Shown: piece after piece, positions 25,028 through 35,313 of the stretch
Numbering within the stretch: the stretch's first letter is position 1
How the letters are laid out: each line of letters opens with the position of its first letter
NCBI RefSeq assembly: GCF_000513275.1
Contig: NZ_CBVJ010000048.1
Location: forward strand, 1-51,546
Reading direction: 5' to 3'
Length of the DNA: 51,546 nucleotides
From: Paenibacillus gorillae
GTDB taxonomy: Bacteria > Bacillota > Bacilli > Paenibacillales > Paenibacillaceae
Notes under the pieces: generated by a model
The model's database searches: none
What the model saw: only the letters and a program-made list of their open reading frames with translations
Told to the model about the DNA's origin: nothing
Made by a program: the position numbers and the translations under genes

Positions 25028-26161
25028 TTATTCGAGGAAATCTTTAAGCCGTTTGCTGCGGCTCGGGTGACGAAGCTTGCGAAGCGCCTTCGCCTCAATC
25101 TGGCGAATCCTCTCACGAGTAACGCCGAACACTTTGCCCACTTCTTCGAGCGTTCTTGTACGTCCGTCATCCAGACCGAAACGGAGCCTGAGCACATTCT
25201 CTTCACGCTCAGTAAGCGTGTCGAGCACATCCTCCAGCTGTTCCTTCAGCAGCTCGTAAGCTGCCGCATCCGCAGGAGCGAGCGCTTCTTGATCCTCGAT
25301 GAAATCGCCCAGATGGGAGTCGTCCTCTTCGCCGATAGGCGTCTCGAGCGATACTGGCTCTTGTGCGATTTTCATAATTTCCCGAACCTTGTCCGTGCTT
25401 AATTCCATCTCAGCCGCAATTTCTTCCGGCGTCGGTTCGCGCCCCAGCTCTTGCAGCAATTGACGGGAAACGCGGATCAGCTTGTTGATCGTTTCCACCA
25501 TATGAACCGGAATCCGGATCGTCCGCGCCTGGTCGGCAATCGCCCGTGTAATGGCTTGACGAATCCACCATGTCGCATACGTACTGAATTTGAAGCCTTT
25601 TTGGTGATCGAATTTCTCAACCGCTTTGATCAAGCCCATATTGCCCTCTTGAATCAAATCCAGGAACAGCATGCCGCGTCCGACATAACGCTTCGCGATG
25701 CTGACAACGAGACGGAGATTGGCTTCCGCAAGTCTGCGTTTCGCTTCCTCGTCGCCGTTCTCAATTCTTCTTGCCAATTCAATTTCGTCATCTGCCGAAA
25801 GAAGCGGAACACGTCCGATTTCTTTCAAGTACATCCGAACCGGATCATTGATTTTGATACCCGGAGGAAGAGCCAGATCGTCATCGAAATTGAATTCGTC
25901 CTGTTCTCTCTCTTGATCGTCATTGCTGCGGAGCGGATTATCGCGTTCCTCATCATTTTCGTTCAGTACCTCGATACCCAAATCATCGAGCTGTTCGAAA
26001 AATTCATCAATCTGTTCCGGATCTTGATCGAAAGGCGAAAGCTTCTCCATAATTTCTTTATACGTTAAAGAGGCTCTCTTCTTGCCCTGTTCAATTAACT
26101 GATCCTTCACATGATCTAATCTTTGCTCGGCTTCTAGTTCAGTATGCTGATCATTCGCCAT
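25028..26161 (-). CDS. sigA: RNA polymerase primary sigma factor SigA
   Basis: The housekeeping sigma factor (377 residues, B. subtilis SigA 371). Region 1.1 is the N-terminus; region 1.2/2 begins near [20 protein letters not shown] (about 108-127); region 2.3-2.4 is [20 protein letters not shown] and binds the -10 box; region 3 has [19 protein letters not shown]; region 4.2 [20 protein letters not shown] contacts the -35 box. Start ATG with GGAGGGAG upstream. It follows dnaG after 33 nt, forming the ancient dnaG-sigA macromolecular synthesis operon. Confidence 0.98.
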   Translation of the reverse strand: MANDQHTELEAEQRLDHVKDQLIEQGKKRASLTYKEIMEKLSPFDQDPEQIDEFFEQLDDLGIEVLNENDEERDNPLRSNDDQEREQDEFNFDDDLALPPGIKINDPVRMYLKEIGRVPLLSADDEIELARRIENGDEEAKRRLAEANLRLVVSIAKRYVGRGMLFLDLIQEGNMGLIKAVEKFDHQKGFKFSTYATWWIRQAITRAIADQARTIRIPVHMVETINKLIRVSRQLLQELGREPTPEEIAAEMELSTDKVREIMKIAQEPVSLETPIGEEDDSHLGDFIEDQEALAPADAAAYELLKEQLEDVLDTLTEREENVLRLRFGLDDGRTRTLEEVGKVFGVTRERIRQIEAKALRKLRHPSRSKRLKDFLE

Positions 26162-26194
26162 CTTCCGACTCCCTCCTCCCTAGAACCGTTCGTC

Positions 26195-28033
26195 CTATCG
26201 CCCTGTGAGCTGTCTTTCTAGGGTTATAATCTCAATTGACATTTGCGCAGCAAGCAGATGATCTCCGGCACGCTCTGCCTGCACCATTTCTTCTTTTTTT
26301 CGGTGGACTTCCCTAAGCAGCGACACGTTAATGATATCTTGTATATCGGCAGCCAGTATGTCTTCATTGAAGGGGAAATCGCCGTCCATCATTAAAATAG
26401 TGGCAGCCGCTCTCTCCAGACGTTCGTCTTGAAGGGTCGCGATGAATCTGCCGGCATCCGGATCATAGCCCTGCGCGTAAAATGCATATAAATAAGCAGC
26501 AAGCGCTGCATGATCCTCAATGTTGAACGCGTCGCCTAATCTCTCGTGCACCGTCTGGGCAACCTCGCTGTCACGCATCATAACGTGAAGCAAACGCCGC
26601 TCCGACTTGACGTAAGCAGGCAATACCGCAGGGGGACCCGATTTACGGCGATTTTCATTCCTACCATTATTCCACGAATTGTCGTTATTATCCCTTTGCG
26701 GCTTCTTTTTTTGCAGTTCCTGATGCTTAATCAGACAATCCTGCTTCAATACCTCAAGAGGAACTTCAAATTCGCGGGACAATTCCTGCAAATAAATTTC
26801 GCGTTCAATAGCTGAATCAAGCTCCGCCACAATTCCAGCAGCTTCAAGCAGATAGTTTTTTCGTCCTTCTTCTTTTAGCAGTATATGGTTTTTTCTCGAA
26901 TATATAAGCTTAAATTTTGTTACAGAGACAGGCTCGTCAATCGCTTCCCGCATAAAAGCTTCCGGGCCATATTCGGCAATATATTCGTCTGGATCCTTGC
27001 CTTTTGGCAGCATGGACACCATGACTCTCATTCCGGCCGCTTCCAGCATCGGAATCGACTTCATTGCGGCGGCTTGTCCAGCGTCGTCGCCATCATAACA
27101 AATGAGGACTTCATCCGCCTGCCTTCCGAGCATCTGGCAATGCTCTGCCGTCAATGCCGTTCCCATCGTCGCAACACCATTTTTCACGCCTGCACTCCAA
27201 GATCTTATAACATCCATATACCCTTCAAAAATAACGACCTGCTTGCGCTTCCGGATGGCCGGCCGCGCATGATGCAAATTGTACAAGGTACGGCTTTTCG
27301 TAAACAGCATCGTCTCCGGAGAGTTTAAATACTTCGGCTGCCCATCGCCGATGATGCGTCCTGCGAAAGCTGTTACTTTGCCGTCCCGATCCCAAATTGG
27401 AAACATAATGCGGCTTCGAAAACGGTCGACATAGCCGCTTCCGTCATGCTTGGCCGACAATAAACCGCCCTTCTCCATCAATGCCGGATCAAATTTGCGA
27501 TTGTCCAAAAACCGGCTCAATGTATCCCATTGCTCCGGGGCGTAACCAATCATATAATGATCGATTAGTTTATCACCCAAACCGCGCTCGCGCAAGTAAT
27601 CTTTGGCTGCTTTGCCATGCTGCGTATTGTTCAGCAGGTAGTGGTAAAGCTTGGCCGACAATTCATGCGCCTCGATCAAGACAGTCCGCTCTGTATCTTC
27701 AGCCGACGGCTTGCTGCCGTCCGATCCGGCCCAGGTAACGGGAATTCCCGCATCCTCTGCAAGCACACGAACCGCTTCAGGAAAAGAATAGCCTTCGAGC
27801 TCTTCCACAAACCGGATTACGTTCCCCGATTTTCCGCATCCGTAGCAATGAAAGATTTGCAGCTCCGGCGTTACGGTAAAGGAAGGCGTCTTCTCCGAAT
27901 GGAAGGGACAGAGCCCTTTCATATATTTGCCTTGCTTCGAGAGATGAACGTATTTTCCAACCGTATCTACGATATCATGGTGGCGGCGAACCGCTTCAAT
28001 GACATCCTCCGGTATTTTACCGTATGTCGCCAT
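26195..28033 (-). CDS. dnaG: DNA primase
   Basis: Makes RNA primers for replication and interacts with the replicative helicase. The 612-residue protein has the CHC2-type zinc-binding domain with ligands Cys42, His45, Cys63 and Cys66 (LCPFHSEKT and FHCYGCG), the TOPRIM domain with IFEGYMDVI and LICYDGDDAG (about 265-320), and a C-terminal helicase-binding region that starts after a polar linker rich in Asn, Lys and Arg near 440-465. AGAGGTG 7 nt before ATG. It starts the pair with sigA and follows yqxD after 37 nt. Confidence 0.97.
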   Translation of the reverse strand: MATYGKIPEDVIEAVRRHHDIVDTVGKYVHLSKQGKYMKGLCPFHSEKTPSFTVTPELQIFHCYGCGKSGNVIRFVEELEGYSFPEAVRVLAEDAGIPVTWAGSDGSKPSAEDTERTVLIEAHELSAKLYHYLLNNTQHGKAAKDYLRERGLGDKLIDHYMIGYAPEQWDTLSRFLDNRKFDPALMEKGGLLSAKHDGSGYVDRFRSRIMFPIWDRDGKVTAFAGRIIGDGQPKYLNSPETMLFTKSRTLYNLHHARPAIRKRKQVVIFEGYMDVIRSWSAGVKNGVATMGTALTAEHCQMLGRQADEVLICYDGDDAGQAAAMKSIPMLEAAGMRVMVSMLPKGKDPDEYIAEYGPEAFMREAIDEPVSVTKFKLIYSRKNHILLKEEGRKNYLLEAAGIVAELDSAIEREIYLQELSREFEVPLEVLKQDCLIKHQELQKKKPQRDNNDNSWNNGRNENRRKSGPPAVLPAYVKSERRLLHVMMRDSEVAQTVHERLGDAFNIEDHAALAAYLYAFYAQGYDPDAGRFIATLQDERLERAAATILMMDGDFPFNEDILAADIQDIINVSLLREVHRKKEEMVQAERAGDHLLAAQMSIEIITLERQLTGR

Positions 28034-28070
28034 CGTTCATCACCTCTAGATAATACGTAAGTAATATTCG

Positions 28071-28541
28071 CTAAATGTCCTCTTTCTCCTGCAAGTTGCG
28101 TAAAACTTTTGTCAACTTTTGTTGAAAACGGTCCCGATCGTCCTGATTCATCGCTTTGGGGCCTTTTGTTTTGCCTCCGCCGCGCCGTTTCTTTGCCGAT
28201 TCATGGCGGCGTTCCATCAAATAATCGATGTTGGCGTCCGAGTAGGTCTCGCCGCGGTTTGACAATACGACAGCGCCTTTGCCAATCGCGATACAAGCAA
28301 GCCCAAAGTCCTGGGTAATGACAATATCGCCCCTCACGATATGATTGACGATATACAAATCGACAGATTGATTGCTGCTGTCTACCTGTACGACCCGTAC
28401 ACCTGGCTGGGCTTCAAGCCGATGGTCATAGGATGACACCATGAGCACCGGAGTTTCATGTGCCCGAGCGACTTGTGCGATTTCCGTTTTGACAGGACAA
28501 GCGTCGCCGTCAACAACAATAGTCGGTTTATTGGCTTGCAT
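28071..28541 (-). CDS. yqxD: UPF0178 family protein YqxD (PIN-like)
   Basis: A 156-residue member of the YaiI/YqxD family (DUF188), with a PIN-like fold and no proven activity. Its Asp-rich core is visible: VVDGDACPVK near the start and DIVITQDFGLACIAI at about 75-89. The C-terminus is basic (KKRRGGGKTKGPKA) and may bind nucleic acid. The ATG at 28541 is chosen over a GTG three codons earlier, which falls in the GGTGAT ribosome binding site. The place directly before dnaG is the same as in B. subtilis. Confidence 0.9.
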   Translation of the reverse strand: MQANKPTIVVDGDACPVKTEIAQVARAHETPVLMVSSYDHRLEAQPGVRVVQVDSSNQSVDLYIVNHIVRGDIVITQDFGLACIAIGKGAVVLSNRGETYSDANIDYLMERRHESAKKRRGGGKTKGPKAMNQDDRDRFQQKLTKVLRNLQEKEDI

Positions 28542-28616
28542 TCGGATCACCGCTCATTCTTCTCGTTCGAATTATATATATACGGCAAATAATCGAAAAC
28601 TCCTGCCATATCCGCA

Positions 28617-29432
28617 TTAGAATGCCCGAATATGCTCCATGATCAGGCTTGCCGTCTCTTCTACCGCCCGGTGGGATACATCGATGACGACACAGCCGAG
28701 CTGGTTCATAATTGATTCGGCGTACAGCAGTTCTCTTTCAATCCGCTCTTCCGCGGCATAAGAAGCACTGTTCGGAAGTCCTAGTGCCTTTAACCGTTCT
28801 TTCCGGATGATGTTCAAATAAGGCACGCCGATTGTCAGTCCAATGATCTTCCGATGAGGAACGAGGAACAGCTCCTGCGGCGGCTTGATTTCCGGCACCA
28901 GCGGAATGTTGGCCACCTTATATTTCTGATGGGCCAAATACATCGACAATGGCGTTTTTGATGTACGTGATACGCCAACCAGCACAATATCAGCCTTCAG
29001 AACGCCTGACGGATCTTTGGCGTCGTCGTAACGGACGGCGAATTCCACGGCATCTACTTTACGGAAGTAATCCTCATCGAGCACATGGTTCAAACCTGGC
29101 TCATGTCTTGATTGCCTTCCGGTTTGCCTCTCCAGGCTCTCGATTAGAGGGCCCAGCAGATCGATAGCAGTAACCTCATACTGTTCGGCGAGCTTGCGAA
29201 GCCCTTCCCGCAAATGCGGGATAACTAGCGTATACAGCACGATCGCGCCCGCCTCCTTCGCCAGCCGGACAAACCGTTCGATGGTCGGGATGTCCGTTAC
29301 GAATGGAGCGCGCCGGATTTCCGCATGCAGGGGATGGAATTGGGCAACCGCTGCGCGGACGACGAGTTCTCCCGTATCGCCCGCGGCATCGGATATGACA
29401 TAAATAATTACATCGTTCATCTTGGCCATCAT
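28617..29432 (-). CDS. yqfL: Pyruvate, phosphate dikinase regulatory protein-like (YqfL)
   Basis: A 271-residue DUF299 protein: a bifunctional ADP-dependent kinase/phosphorylase that regulates pyruvate-phosphate dikinase (or PEP synthetase) by phosphorylating a threonine. The P-loop GVSRTSKTPLS (about 150-160) and the N-terminal VISDAAGDTGE (about 9-19) are family motifs. The start is the first ATG of an ATGATG pair; AGGAGG stands 8 nt upstream. In B. subtilis ccpN precedes yqfL; here the gene follows glyS directly and ccpN is absent from the locus. No pyruvate-phosphate dikinase gene is in the window. Confidence 0.9.
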   Translation of the reverse strand: MMAKMNDVIIYVISDAAGDTGELVVRAAVAQFHPLHAEIRRAPFVTDIPTIERFVRLAKEAGAIVLYTLVIPHLREGLRKLAEQYEVTAIDLLGPLIESLERQTGRQSRHEPGLNHVLDEDYFRKVDAVEFAVRYDDAKDPSGVLKADIVLVGVSRTSKTPLSMYLAHQKYKVANIPLVPEIKPPQELFLVPHRKIIGLTIGVPYLNIIRKERLKALGLPNSASYAAEERIERELLYAESIMNQLGCVVIDVSHRAVEETASLIMEHIRAF

Positions 29433-29522
29433 TCCATCAACCTCCTCAATTTCAGATCGGAGAGACTGACATCGTTGATTAGCTCGCTGACACTTGAGCA
29501 CTTGTCATGCAAAGGCATCAAA

Positions 29523-31604
29523 CTACCAGACCAGCTTGGCGAAATCGGCAATGCCTGCAATGTCGTCAGCGATCAGTGCAAGAGTAGCCAGGCGGTTCTC
29601 CCGGACATCGTCTTCCTTCGCCATAACCATAACGCCATCGAAGTAGCCGGTAATCGGTTCTCTTAGTGCAGACAATTGCGCAAGCGCAGCCGCAACATCG
29701 CCAGCTGCCAGCGATTGAACAACCGATGGATGAGCCGTCTTCCACGCTTCATGAAGTGCGCCTTCCGCACTTTCCGCGAACAGGGCCGGATTGACGGAAC
29801 GGATTGCTGCTTTCGAAGCCAAATTGCATACACGATTGAATGCATCAACCGTCAGCTTGAATTCAGTACGCTCCCCGCCAGACGCCAAGGCTTGAATTAG
29901 GGTCGCTCTTTCAACAGTCAGACGAAGATCGTCATAGCCCGATGCCATAACCGCATCTACTACGTCATAACGTACATTTTGCTCGGACAACACGTTTTTC
30001 ACACGCAGTGCAAAAAACTCTCCTAATTCTTTACGTACCTCTTCCTCGCTGCGTTTCATACCGCGGGCCTGATGTACAGTAAGCGCGGCTTCAAACAGCT
30101 CTTCCAGCTTCAAGTTCAAGCCTTGTGCGAGAATGATTTGAACGATGCCTGCAGCCTGACGGCGCAATGCGTACGGATCTTGGGAGCCCGTCGGTATAAT
30201 GCCGATCGAGAAGCAGCCAACGATGGTGTCGATCTTGTCAGCCAAGCTGACAATTGCTCCTGTCAGACTGCCTGGCGCTTGATCCCCGGCAAAGCGAGGC
30301 TGATAGTGCTCGTTAATAGCCTGAGCAACCGTCTGACTCTCACCGGCTTTAAGAGCGTAATCCTCACCCATAATGCCTTGTAATTCAGGAAATTCGTAGA
30401 CCATCTGGGTGACCAGATCGAATTTGCAAATATCAGCGGCGCGGCTGACGAATGCAGCCGTATCGGCATCTGCGTTCAACTTAACTGCAATGCGATCGGC
30501 CGTATCGCGAATACGCCGTACTTTATCCGCAACCGATCCCAGTTCCTCGTGGTACACGATGTTTTCCAATTTGGCAAGCGCATCTTCAATCGCTAGCTTC
30601 TGATCCTCTTGATAGAAAAACTTCGCATCGGACAGACGGGCGCGCAGCACCTTCTCATTGCCTTTAGCTACTTGCTCGATAGATGTCCGGTCGCCGTTAC
30701 GAACCGTTACGAAGAACGGCTGCAGCTGGCCTTCTGCATTAAGCACCGGGAAATAACGCTGGTGCTCACGCATAGAAGTGATCAGCACTTCCTGCGGAAT
30801 GTCGAGGAAGGAAGGATCGAATTTGCCGAACAATACGTTCGGGTACTCAACCAGGAACAATACTTCCTCCAGCAAATCTTCTTTAATTGCAATTTCCCAG
30901 CCTTGCTCTTCCGCCAGCCCTTTGATTTGCGATACGATCAGCGCTTCGCGTTCCGCAACATCAGCAATGACATGCTGCTCACGCAGACGCTCTTTATATT
31001 CCGAAGGCTGGCTGACGACAGTCTCGCCGCCGAGGAAACGGTGTCCGCGCGTTACGTTGCCGCTTTTTACCCCAGTAAGCTCAAGCGGAATAATATCTTG
31101 CCCGAACAGCGCAATCATCCATTTAATAGGACGGACGAATTTCAGCTCATAATTGCCCCAGCGCATGTTTTTCGGGAAAGACATCGACGTAATAAGATTC
31201 GTCAAGCCGTCCGGCAAGACAGAAGCTGTTTCCGTACCGATGCTGCTTTTATTTGCATAGACGTATTCAACGCCGGCAAGCTCTTGGAAGAAGAACTGCT
31301 CCGGCTCCACGCCTTGACTTCTGGCAAAGCCTAGAGCGGCTTTGCTCCAATTGCCCTGGTCGTCCAGTGCGATTTTACGCGAAGGACCCTTCACTTGCTC
31401 GTTAACATCAGCCTGCTTTTCTTCCAGGCCATGCACGAGTACGGCAAGACGTCTGGGCGTAGCAAATACTTCAACTGCTTGATAGCCGATTCGGGCATCT
31501 GCCAGCCATTTGACCATCTTCTCTTGAAGCTGGTTCATCGCGCCGCGTACGAAACGGGCAGGCACTTCTTCCAGTCCGATCTCCAGCAATAAATCTTTAG
31601 CCAT
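29523..31604 (-). CDS. glyS: Glycyl-tRNA synthetase beta subunit
   Basis: The 693-residue beta subunit of the alpha2-beta2 glycyl-tRNA synthetase. It starts [19 protein letters not shown], the family N-terminus, with later [11 protein letters not shown] and the HD-like core [28 protein letters not shown] (as the pieces [10 protein letters not shown] and [12 protein letters not shown]). It recognises tRNA-Gly, whereas the alpha subunit activates glycine. Its start overlaps the glyQ stop by 8 nt, so subunits are coupled. Transcription comes from the T-box-controlled promoter upstream of glyQ. Confidence 0.97.
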   Translation of the reverse strand: MAKDLLLEIGLEEVPARFVRGAMNQLQEKMVKWLADARIGYQAVEVFATPRRLAVLVHGLEEKQADVNEQVKGPSRKIALDDQGNWSKAALGFARSQGVEPEQFFFQELAGVEYVYANKSSIGTETASVLPDGLTNLITSMSFPKNMRWGNYELKFVRPIKWMIALFGQDIIPLELTGVKSGNVTRGHRFLGGETVVSQPSEYKERLREQHVIADVAEREALIVSQIKGLAEEQGWEIAIKEDLLEEVLFLVEYPNVLFGKFDPSFLDIPQEVLITSMREHQRYFPVLNAEGQLQPFFVTVRNGDRTSIEQVAKGNEKVLRARLSDAKFFYQEDQKLAIEDALAKLENIVYHEELGSVADKVRRIRDTADRIAVKLNADADTAAFVSRAADICKFDLVTQMVYEFPELQGIMGEDYALKAGESQTVAQAINEHYQPRFAGDQAPGSLTGAIVSLADKIDTIVGCFSIGIIPTGSQDPYALRRQAAGIVQIILAQGLNLKLEELFEAALTVHQARGMKRSEEEVRKELGEFFALRVKNVLSEQNVRYDVVDAVMASGYDDLRLTVERATLIQALASGGERTEFKLTVDAFNRVCNLASKAAIRSVNPALFAESAEGALHEAWKTAHPSVVQSLAAGDVAAALAQLSALREPITGYFDGVMVMAKEDDVRENRLATLALIADDIAGIADFAKLVW

Positions 31605-32484
31605 TTTGCTCCACTCCTTTCTTCAGCAGCGGGAAGCCAAGTCTTTCCCGTTCCTCCAAATATGTCGCCGCACAGGCGCGAGCCAGATTACGGACACGCA
31701 TAATGTAGCCGGTACGCTCCGTTACACTGATAGCTCCGCGCGCATCTAGCAAGTTGAATGCATGCGAGCATTTCAGCACATAGTCATATGCGGGAAATAC
31801 AAGCTTATTGGCAATCGTCTTCTTGGCTTCTTCCTCGTACATATTAAACAACGAGAACAGCATCGAAGCGTCAGAAGTTTCAAACGTATATTTCGAATGC
31901 TCAAATTCAGGCTGCAGGAACACGTCGCCATAAGTGACGCCGTCTACCCACTCCAGATCAAATACATTTTCCTTCTCCTGAATATAGGAAGCAAGACGCT
32001 CCATACCGTACGTAATCTCAACAGCTACCGGATTAGCGTCGATGCCGCCAACTTGCTGGAAGTACGTAAATTGTGTAATCTCCATGCCGTTAAGCCATAC
32101 TTCCCAGCCAAGTCCCCAAGCGCCTAGCGTCGGCGATTCCCAGTTGTCTTCAACAAACCGGATATCATGATGCTTGGCATCGATGCCGAGCCGCTTCAAG
32201 CTTTCCAGATACAGCTCCTGAATGTTATCCGGCGATGGCTTAAGAATGACTTGGAACTGGTGATGCTGATACAGCCGGTTCGGGTTCTCACCGTAACGTC
32301 CGTCCGCCGGACGGCGGGAAGGCTCCACGTAAGCAACGTTCCATGGCTCAGGGCCGATTGAACGAAGGAACGTCATCGGATTCATCGTTCCTGCGCCTTT
32401 CTCCACATCATAAGGCTGCACGAGAATGCAGTTCTGTTCTGCCCAAAACTGCTGCAGCGTCAATATCATACCTTGAAAATTCAT
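31597..32484 (-). CDS. glyQ: Glycyl-tRNA synthetase alpha subunit
   Basis: The 295-residue catalytic alpha subunit, starting [19 protein letters not shown], followed by [19 protein letters not shown] and the class II motif [20 protein letters not shown]. It forms glycyl-adenylate. AAGGAG is 11 nt before the ATG. A complete T-box leader (32533-32760) with a GGC (Gly) specifier precedes it, so transcription should rise when charged tRNA-Gly falls. Confidence 0.97.
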   Translation of the reverse strand: MNFQGMILTLQQFWAEQNCILVQPYDVEKGAGTMNPMTFLRSIGPEPWNVAYVEPSRRPADGRYGENPNRLYQHHQFQVILKPSPDNIQELYLESLKRLGIDAKHHDIRFVEDNWESPTLGAWGLGWEVWLNGMEITQFTYFQQVGGIDANPVAVEITYGMERLASYIQEKENVFDLEWVDGVTYGDVFLQPEFEHSKYTFETSDASMLFSLFNMYEEEAKKTIANKLVFPAYDYVLKCSHAFNLLDARGAISVTERTGYIMRVRNLARACAATYLEERERLGFPLLKKGVEQNG

Positions 32485-32532
32485 AACCGTCCCCGCTCCT
32501 TTTTCTTAAAATGCTAGGCGTTGCAGGGACGC

Positions 32533-32760
32533 AAAAAAAGCTCCCGTCGCTACGCCTGCTTCCAGACATAGGGACGAGAGCTGTAAGCTCCCGCGGTTCC
32601 ACCCTACTTGACTTTCCTGTTGTGCAGCATCACTTGTCAGTGCTGCAGGAAAATCCGCTTTGTTCAACACGACTCCGGAGTGCCTTTTCGCTAATCGACC
32701 TGTCCGGGCTCACACTATCCCCGAATCGCTTCATTTGCCGGCCGGATTGGCTACTTTCTC
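32533..32760 (-). promoter_or_regulatory. T-box leader of glyQS (glycine specifier)
   Basis: The conserved T-box AGGGTGGAACCGCGG is at 32605-32591. Upstream are GGAG (stem I base), AAAGTA (loop E), the distal stem I loops and GGCA before CTCC, giving the Gly codon GGC at 32684-32682 as specifier. After the T-box, the terminator is AGCTCTCGTC (32582-32573) with GACGGGAGCT (32548-32539) and a T run of 7. The antiterminator would use the same GAGCT region and the T-box bulge. This is a transcriptional, tRNA-Gly-sensing leader, as known for glyQS in Bacillota. Confidence 0.93.
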
Positions 32761-32788
32761 CATCATTGTCCGATATTCATATTCATAT

Positions 32789-32817
32789 ATATTAAATAAT
32801 TTTAATGCCAAAGTCAA
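32789..32817 (-). promoter_or_regulatory. Sigma-A promoter of glyQS
   Basis: On the minus strand TTGACT (32817-32812), 17-nt spacer, TAATAT (32794-32789), immediately upstream of the T-box leader and 35 nt from the end of the MFS gene. Confidence 0.75.
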
Positions 32818-32852
32818 ACGAAAACGAAAACCAAGATATGCCTCACTGTGAA

Positions 32853-34418
32853 TTAGTGGCCGTGTACTTCAGCCGCTGGCTCTCCGCTTGCATCTTGCTT
32901 AGGCTTTCTATTCTGCTGTATCAAATCCTTCATCGACGCTTTCCCCATCAAGGATACGCAGACAAGAGCCAATGCAGCCGGAACGATCGACCATAAGAAA
33001 GTCGTCGATATGGAGCCCGAAAGCACACCGATGATTTTATCCATTACTTCTTTCGGAATCTCCGCTCTGCTCTCTGGTGCAAGCAATTGGCGGGCGTTAT
33101 CGGACATAGGCGCACCTGCTGTGCCCGCTCCGCTAAAGGATTCTGCCATGCCGCTAGAGAAGCTGTTGCGCTGAATTATGCCGAAGATCGTAATCCCCAC
33201 CGTCATACCCAGCGAGCGGATGAACGCCATCGTTGAATTGGCCGAGCCGCGCTGGCGCATATCGAAGCTGTGGATGGATGACATGCCGAGAACCGAGAAA
33301 GAGAAGCCGATACCGAAGCCGGTAATCAGCATATAGATAGACAAAATAAATTTCGTCGTATCCGGTGTAATCGTCGACAACAATGCTACGCCGGCAATAA
33401 AAATGACGGCCGACAAAATCATAACGTTCCGGTATGGCATTTTATTCGCCAGAATACCGCCCGCTTGGGCTGCAAATACAGAACCCAGCGTCATGGGCAG
33501 CAGCATCAAGCCGGAGCTTGTCGCCGTTCCGCCAAATACGCCTTGTACAAATATCGGAATGTACAACGCTGCTGTAATGAAAGCTGCACCGTAGAATAAG
33601 CCTGCGCTAGTACTGGCCGCGAACAGCCGTTTCCGGAACATCGCGAAGGAAATGATCGGCTCTGATACCTTCGACTCAATGAAAAGGAAAGTAATGAATA
33701 ACACGGCAAATCCGACGAATAAGCCGATAATTTGCGCCGAATTCCAAGCGTATTCATTGCCTCCCAGTTCGAGGGCGAACATGAGGCAAATAATCGCTCC
33801 AACCAGGGTAGCGGCTCCCCACCAATCAATCCGCTGCTTGGAATGCTCATGTGATTCCTTGTAGAACAAAATAATAAAGAGCAGCGCTACGATCCCGACA
33901 GGGATGTTGATGTAGAAAATCCAGCGCCAGTCCAAATGGTCGGTAAAATAAGCGCCGGCAAGCGGTCCAAACAAGCTGGATGTGCCAAATACTGCTCCGA
34001 ACAAACCGCCCATCTTGCCCCTTTTTTCCGCAGGGAAAATATCAAAGACGATCGTGAAGGCGATTGGCATCATCGCCCCGCCTCCAATACCCTGAATAGC
34101 TCTGTAAATACTGAGCTGTGTAATCGTCTCCGCTGTTCCGCACAGCATCGAGCCAAGCAAGAACACGGCAATACCGAATACGAAAAACTTTTTCCTTCCG
34201 TACATATCCGATAGCTTGCCGAAAATCGGCATACCTGCCATTTCCGTCACGAGATAGGCCGACGTTACCCAGACGAATTTGTCCATGCCTCCCAGATCGC
34301 TGACGATGGTAGCCATAGCGGTCGAAACGATCGTATTATCGATGGAAGCGACCAAAATCCCGAGCAAAAGCCCGGCTACGACAAAGCCTAGCCGGCTTTG
34401 TTGCGCTTGTGCGTTCAT
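32853..34418 (-). CDS. MFS drug-efflux transporter of the DHA2 (14-TM) type
   Basis: A 521-residue proton antiporter-like protein with 14 hydrophobic segments. It has the MFS loop GKLSDMYGRKKF (about 62-73, motif A), the motif DNTIVSTAM (about 27-35, motif D1) and GGGAMMPIAF near 115 as in QacA/EmrB proteins. A tail rich in polar residues ends with VHGH. The substrate is unknown. Start ATG at 34418 with AGGAGGG; an ATGACATGA mini-frame overlaps it. The gene stands between recO and glyQ, a position with no transporter in B. subtilis, behind its own terminator, which suggests local insertion. Confidence 0.9.
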   Translation of the reverse strand: MNAQAQQSRLGFVVAGLLLGILVASIDNTIVSTAMATIVSDLGGMDKFVWVTSAYLVTEMAGMPIFGKLSDMYGRKKFFVFGIAVFLLGSMLCGTAETITQLSIYRAIQGIGGGAMMPIAFTIVFDIFPAEKRGKMGGLFGAVFGTSSLFGPLAGAYFTDHLDWRWIFYINIPVGIVALLFIILFYKESHEHSKQRIDWWGAATLVGAIICLMFALELGGNEYAWNSAQIIGLFVGFAVLFITFLFIESKVSEPIISFAMFRKRLFAASTSAGLFYGAAFITAALYIPIFVQGVFGGTATSSGLMLLPMTLGSVFAAQAGGILANKMPYRNVMILSAVIFIAGVALLSTITPDTTKFILSIYMLITGFGIGFSFSVLGMSSIHSFDMRQRGSANSTMAFIRSLGMTVGITIFGIIQRNSFSSGMAESFSGAGTAGAPMSDNARQLLAPESRAEIPKEVMDKIIGVLSGSISTTFLWSIVPAALALVCVSLMGKASMKDLIQQNRKPKQDASGEPAAEVHGH

Positions 34419-34485
34419 GTCATTATTCCCTCCTGTAATCTCTCCTCAAAACCAACACGGTTAAATCATAACCGATTCCAAATAA

Positions 34486-34515
34486 AACGTGCTCAGTCTG
34501 CAGACTGAGCACGTT
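34486..34515. terminator. Terminator after recO
   Basis: A perfect palindrome of 15 + 15 nt, AACGTGCTCAGTCTG and CAGACTGAGCACGTT, T-rich on both sides (TTTTATTT on the minus strand). It lies 8 nt after the recO stop and separates the recO operon from the MFS gene. Confidence 0.85.
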
Positions 34516-34522
34516 CGTTTTT

Positions 34523-35268
34523 TCATATGTTATATTTGTCAAGCTGATCCAGGAACGACCTGGACTTTAACGGAATGCCCAAGTGAGCGTCCATCAAGGC
34601 TCGCATTGCCTTCTTTAGCTCCTGCTTTGTCTCTGGCTTTACCTGAATAGCGCCTAAGCGGCGCAAGTCCATTCGCCGAAACAGCCTCAGCAGCTTAAAA
34701 GCACCTTCCCCGACCTTAATCGCATGAGGATCCTGCCCGGTACAGCGCGGACATAACGCCCCGCCCGCATATGGGCTCAGGCGCATAGGTCCTTGCTCAT
34801 TGCCGCAATTAACGCAGAAATCCAGCTCAGGTGCGTACCCGGCCGCTTCCAAGATTCGCATTTCATACAGATGGGATATAATCTGCGCGTCTTTGCCTTC
34901 CTCCAAACCGGTTAAGCTTGCATGGAATTGCTCAAACAAAAAAGAGCCGGATTCATCCTCCTGCAGTGCCTTATCGGTCAATTCAGCGGCATACGAAGCG
35001 TATGCCGCCAAATCCAGCTGTTCACGCAATCGATGATGGGATTCGATAATCTCGCCATGATTCAACGTGCCTAAACCGCTCTTTCGAAAAAAACAAATTC
35101 CCCATATGTAAACGGCTGCGCGAGTGAAGCATGCCTGCTCTTCACTTTTTTCGCGCCGCGTATGAGGACACCCGCTTTACCGTTTGTTTTCGTCAGCAGC
35201 GTAACGATTTTATTGCCTTCTCCGTAATCCATGCTGCGGATTACGATGCCTTCCACGCGATAAAGCAT
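34523..35268 (-). pseudogene. recO: recO, interrupted by a one-base frameshift in a T run
   Basis: RecO loads RecA and works in RecFOR repair. The N-terminal part reads [19 protein letters not shown] (35268 on, OB-fold) up to EFVFF, where the frame shifts and meets TAG at 35071-35073. The next frame continues without a gap as [14 protein letters not shown], through the zinc-binding CVNC and CPRC (at about 143-166 of the repaired protein) to the end. The break is at the T run: the minus strand has G-T7-C (35099-35091 region), and 8 T would restore a 248-residue RecO of normal length. It could be a sequencing error, a real mutation, or a -1 frameshift, since U UUU UUC is a slippery heptamer that gives exactly the right product. 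GGGGGAG lies before the ATG. Confidence 0.85.
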
Positions 35269-35313
35269 TTGCTCTCCCCCATGCTTGAACCGCCACAGCC
35301 GGCTGTGTCACCC

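Noticed and set aside
32853..34418. MFS gene as part of a mobile element
   Set aside because: No transposase, flanking repeats or composition change are visible; it is better described as a locus-specific insertion of unknown origin.
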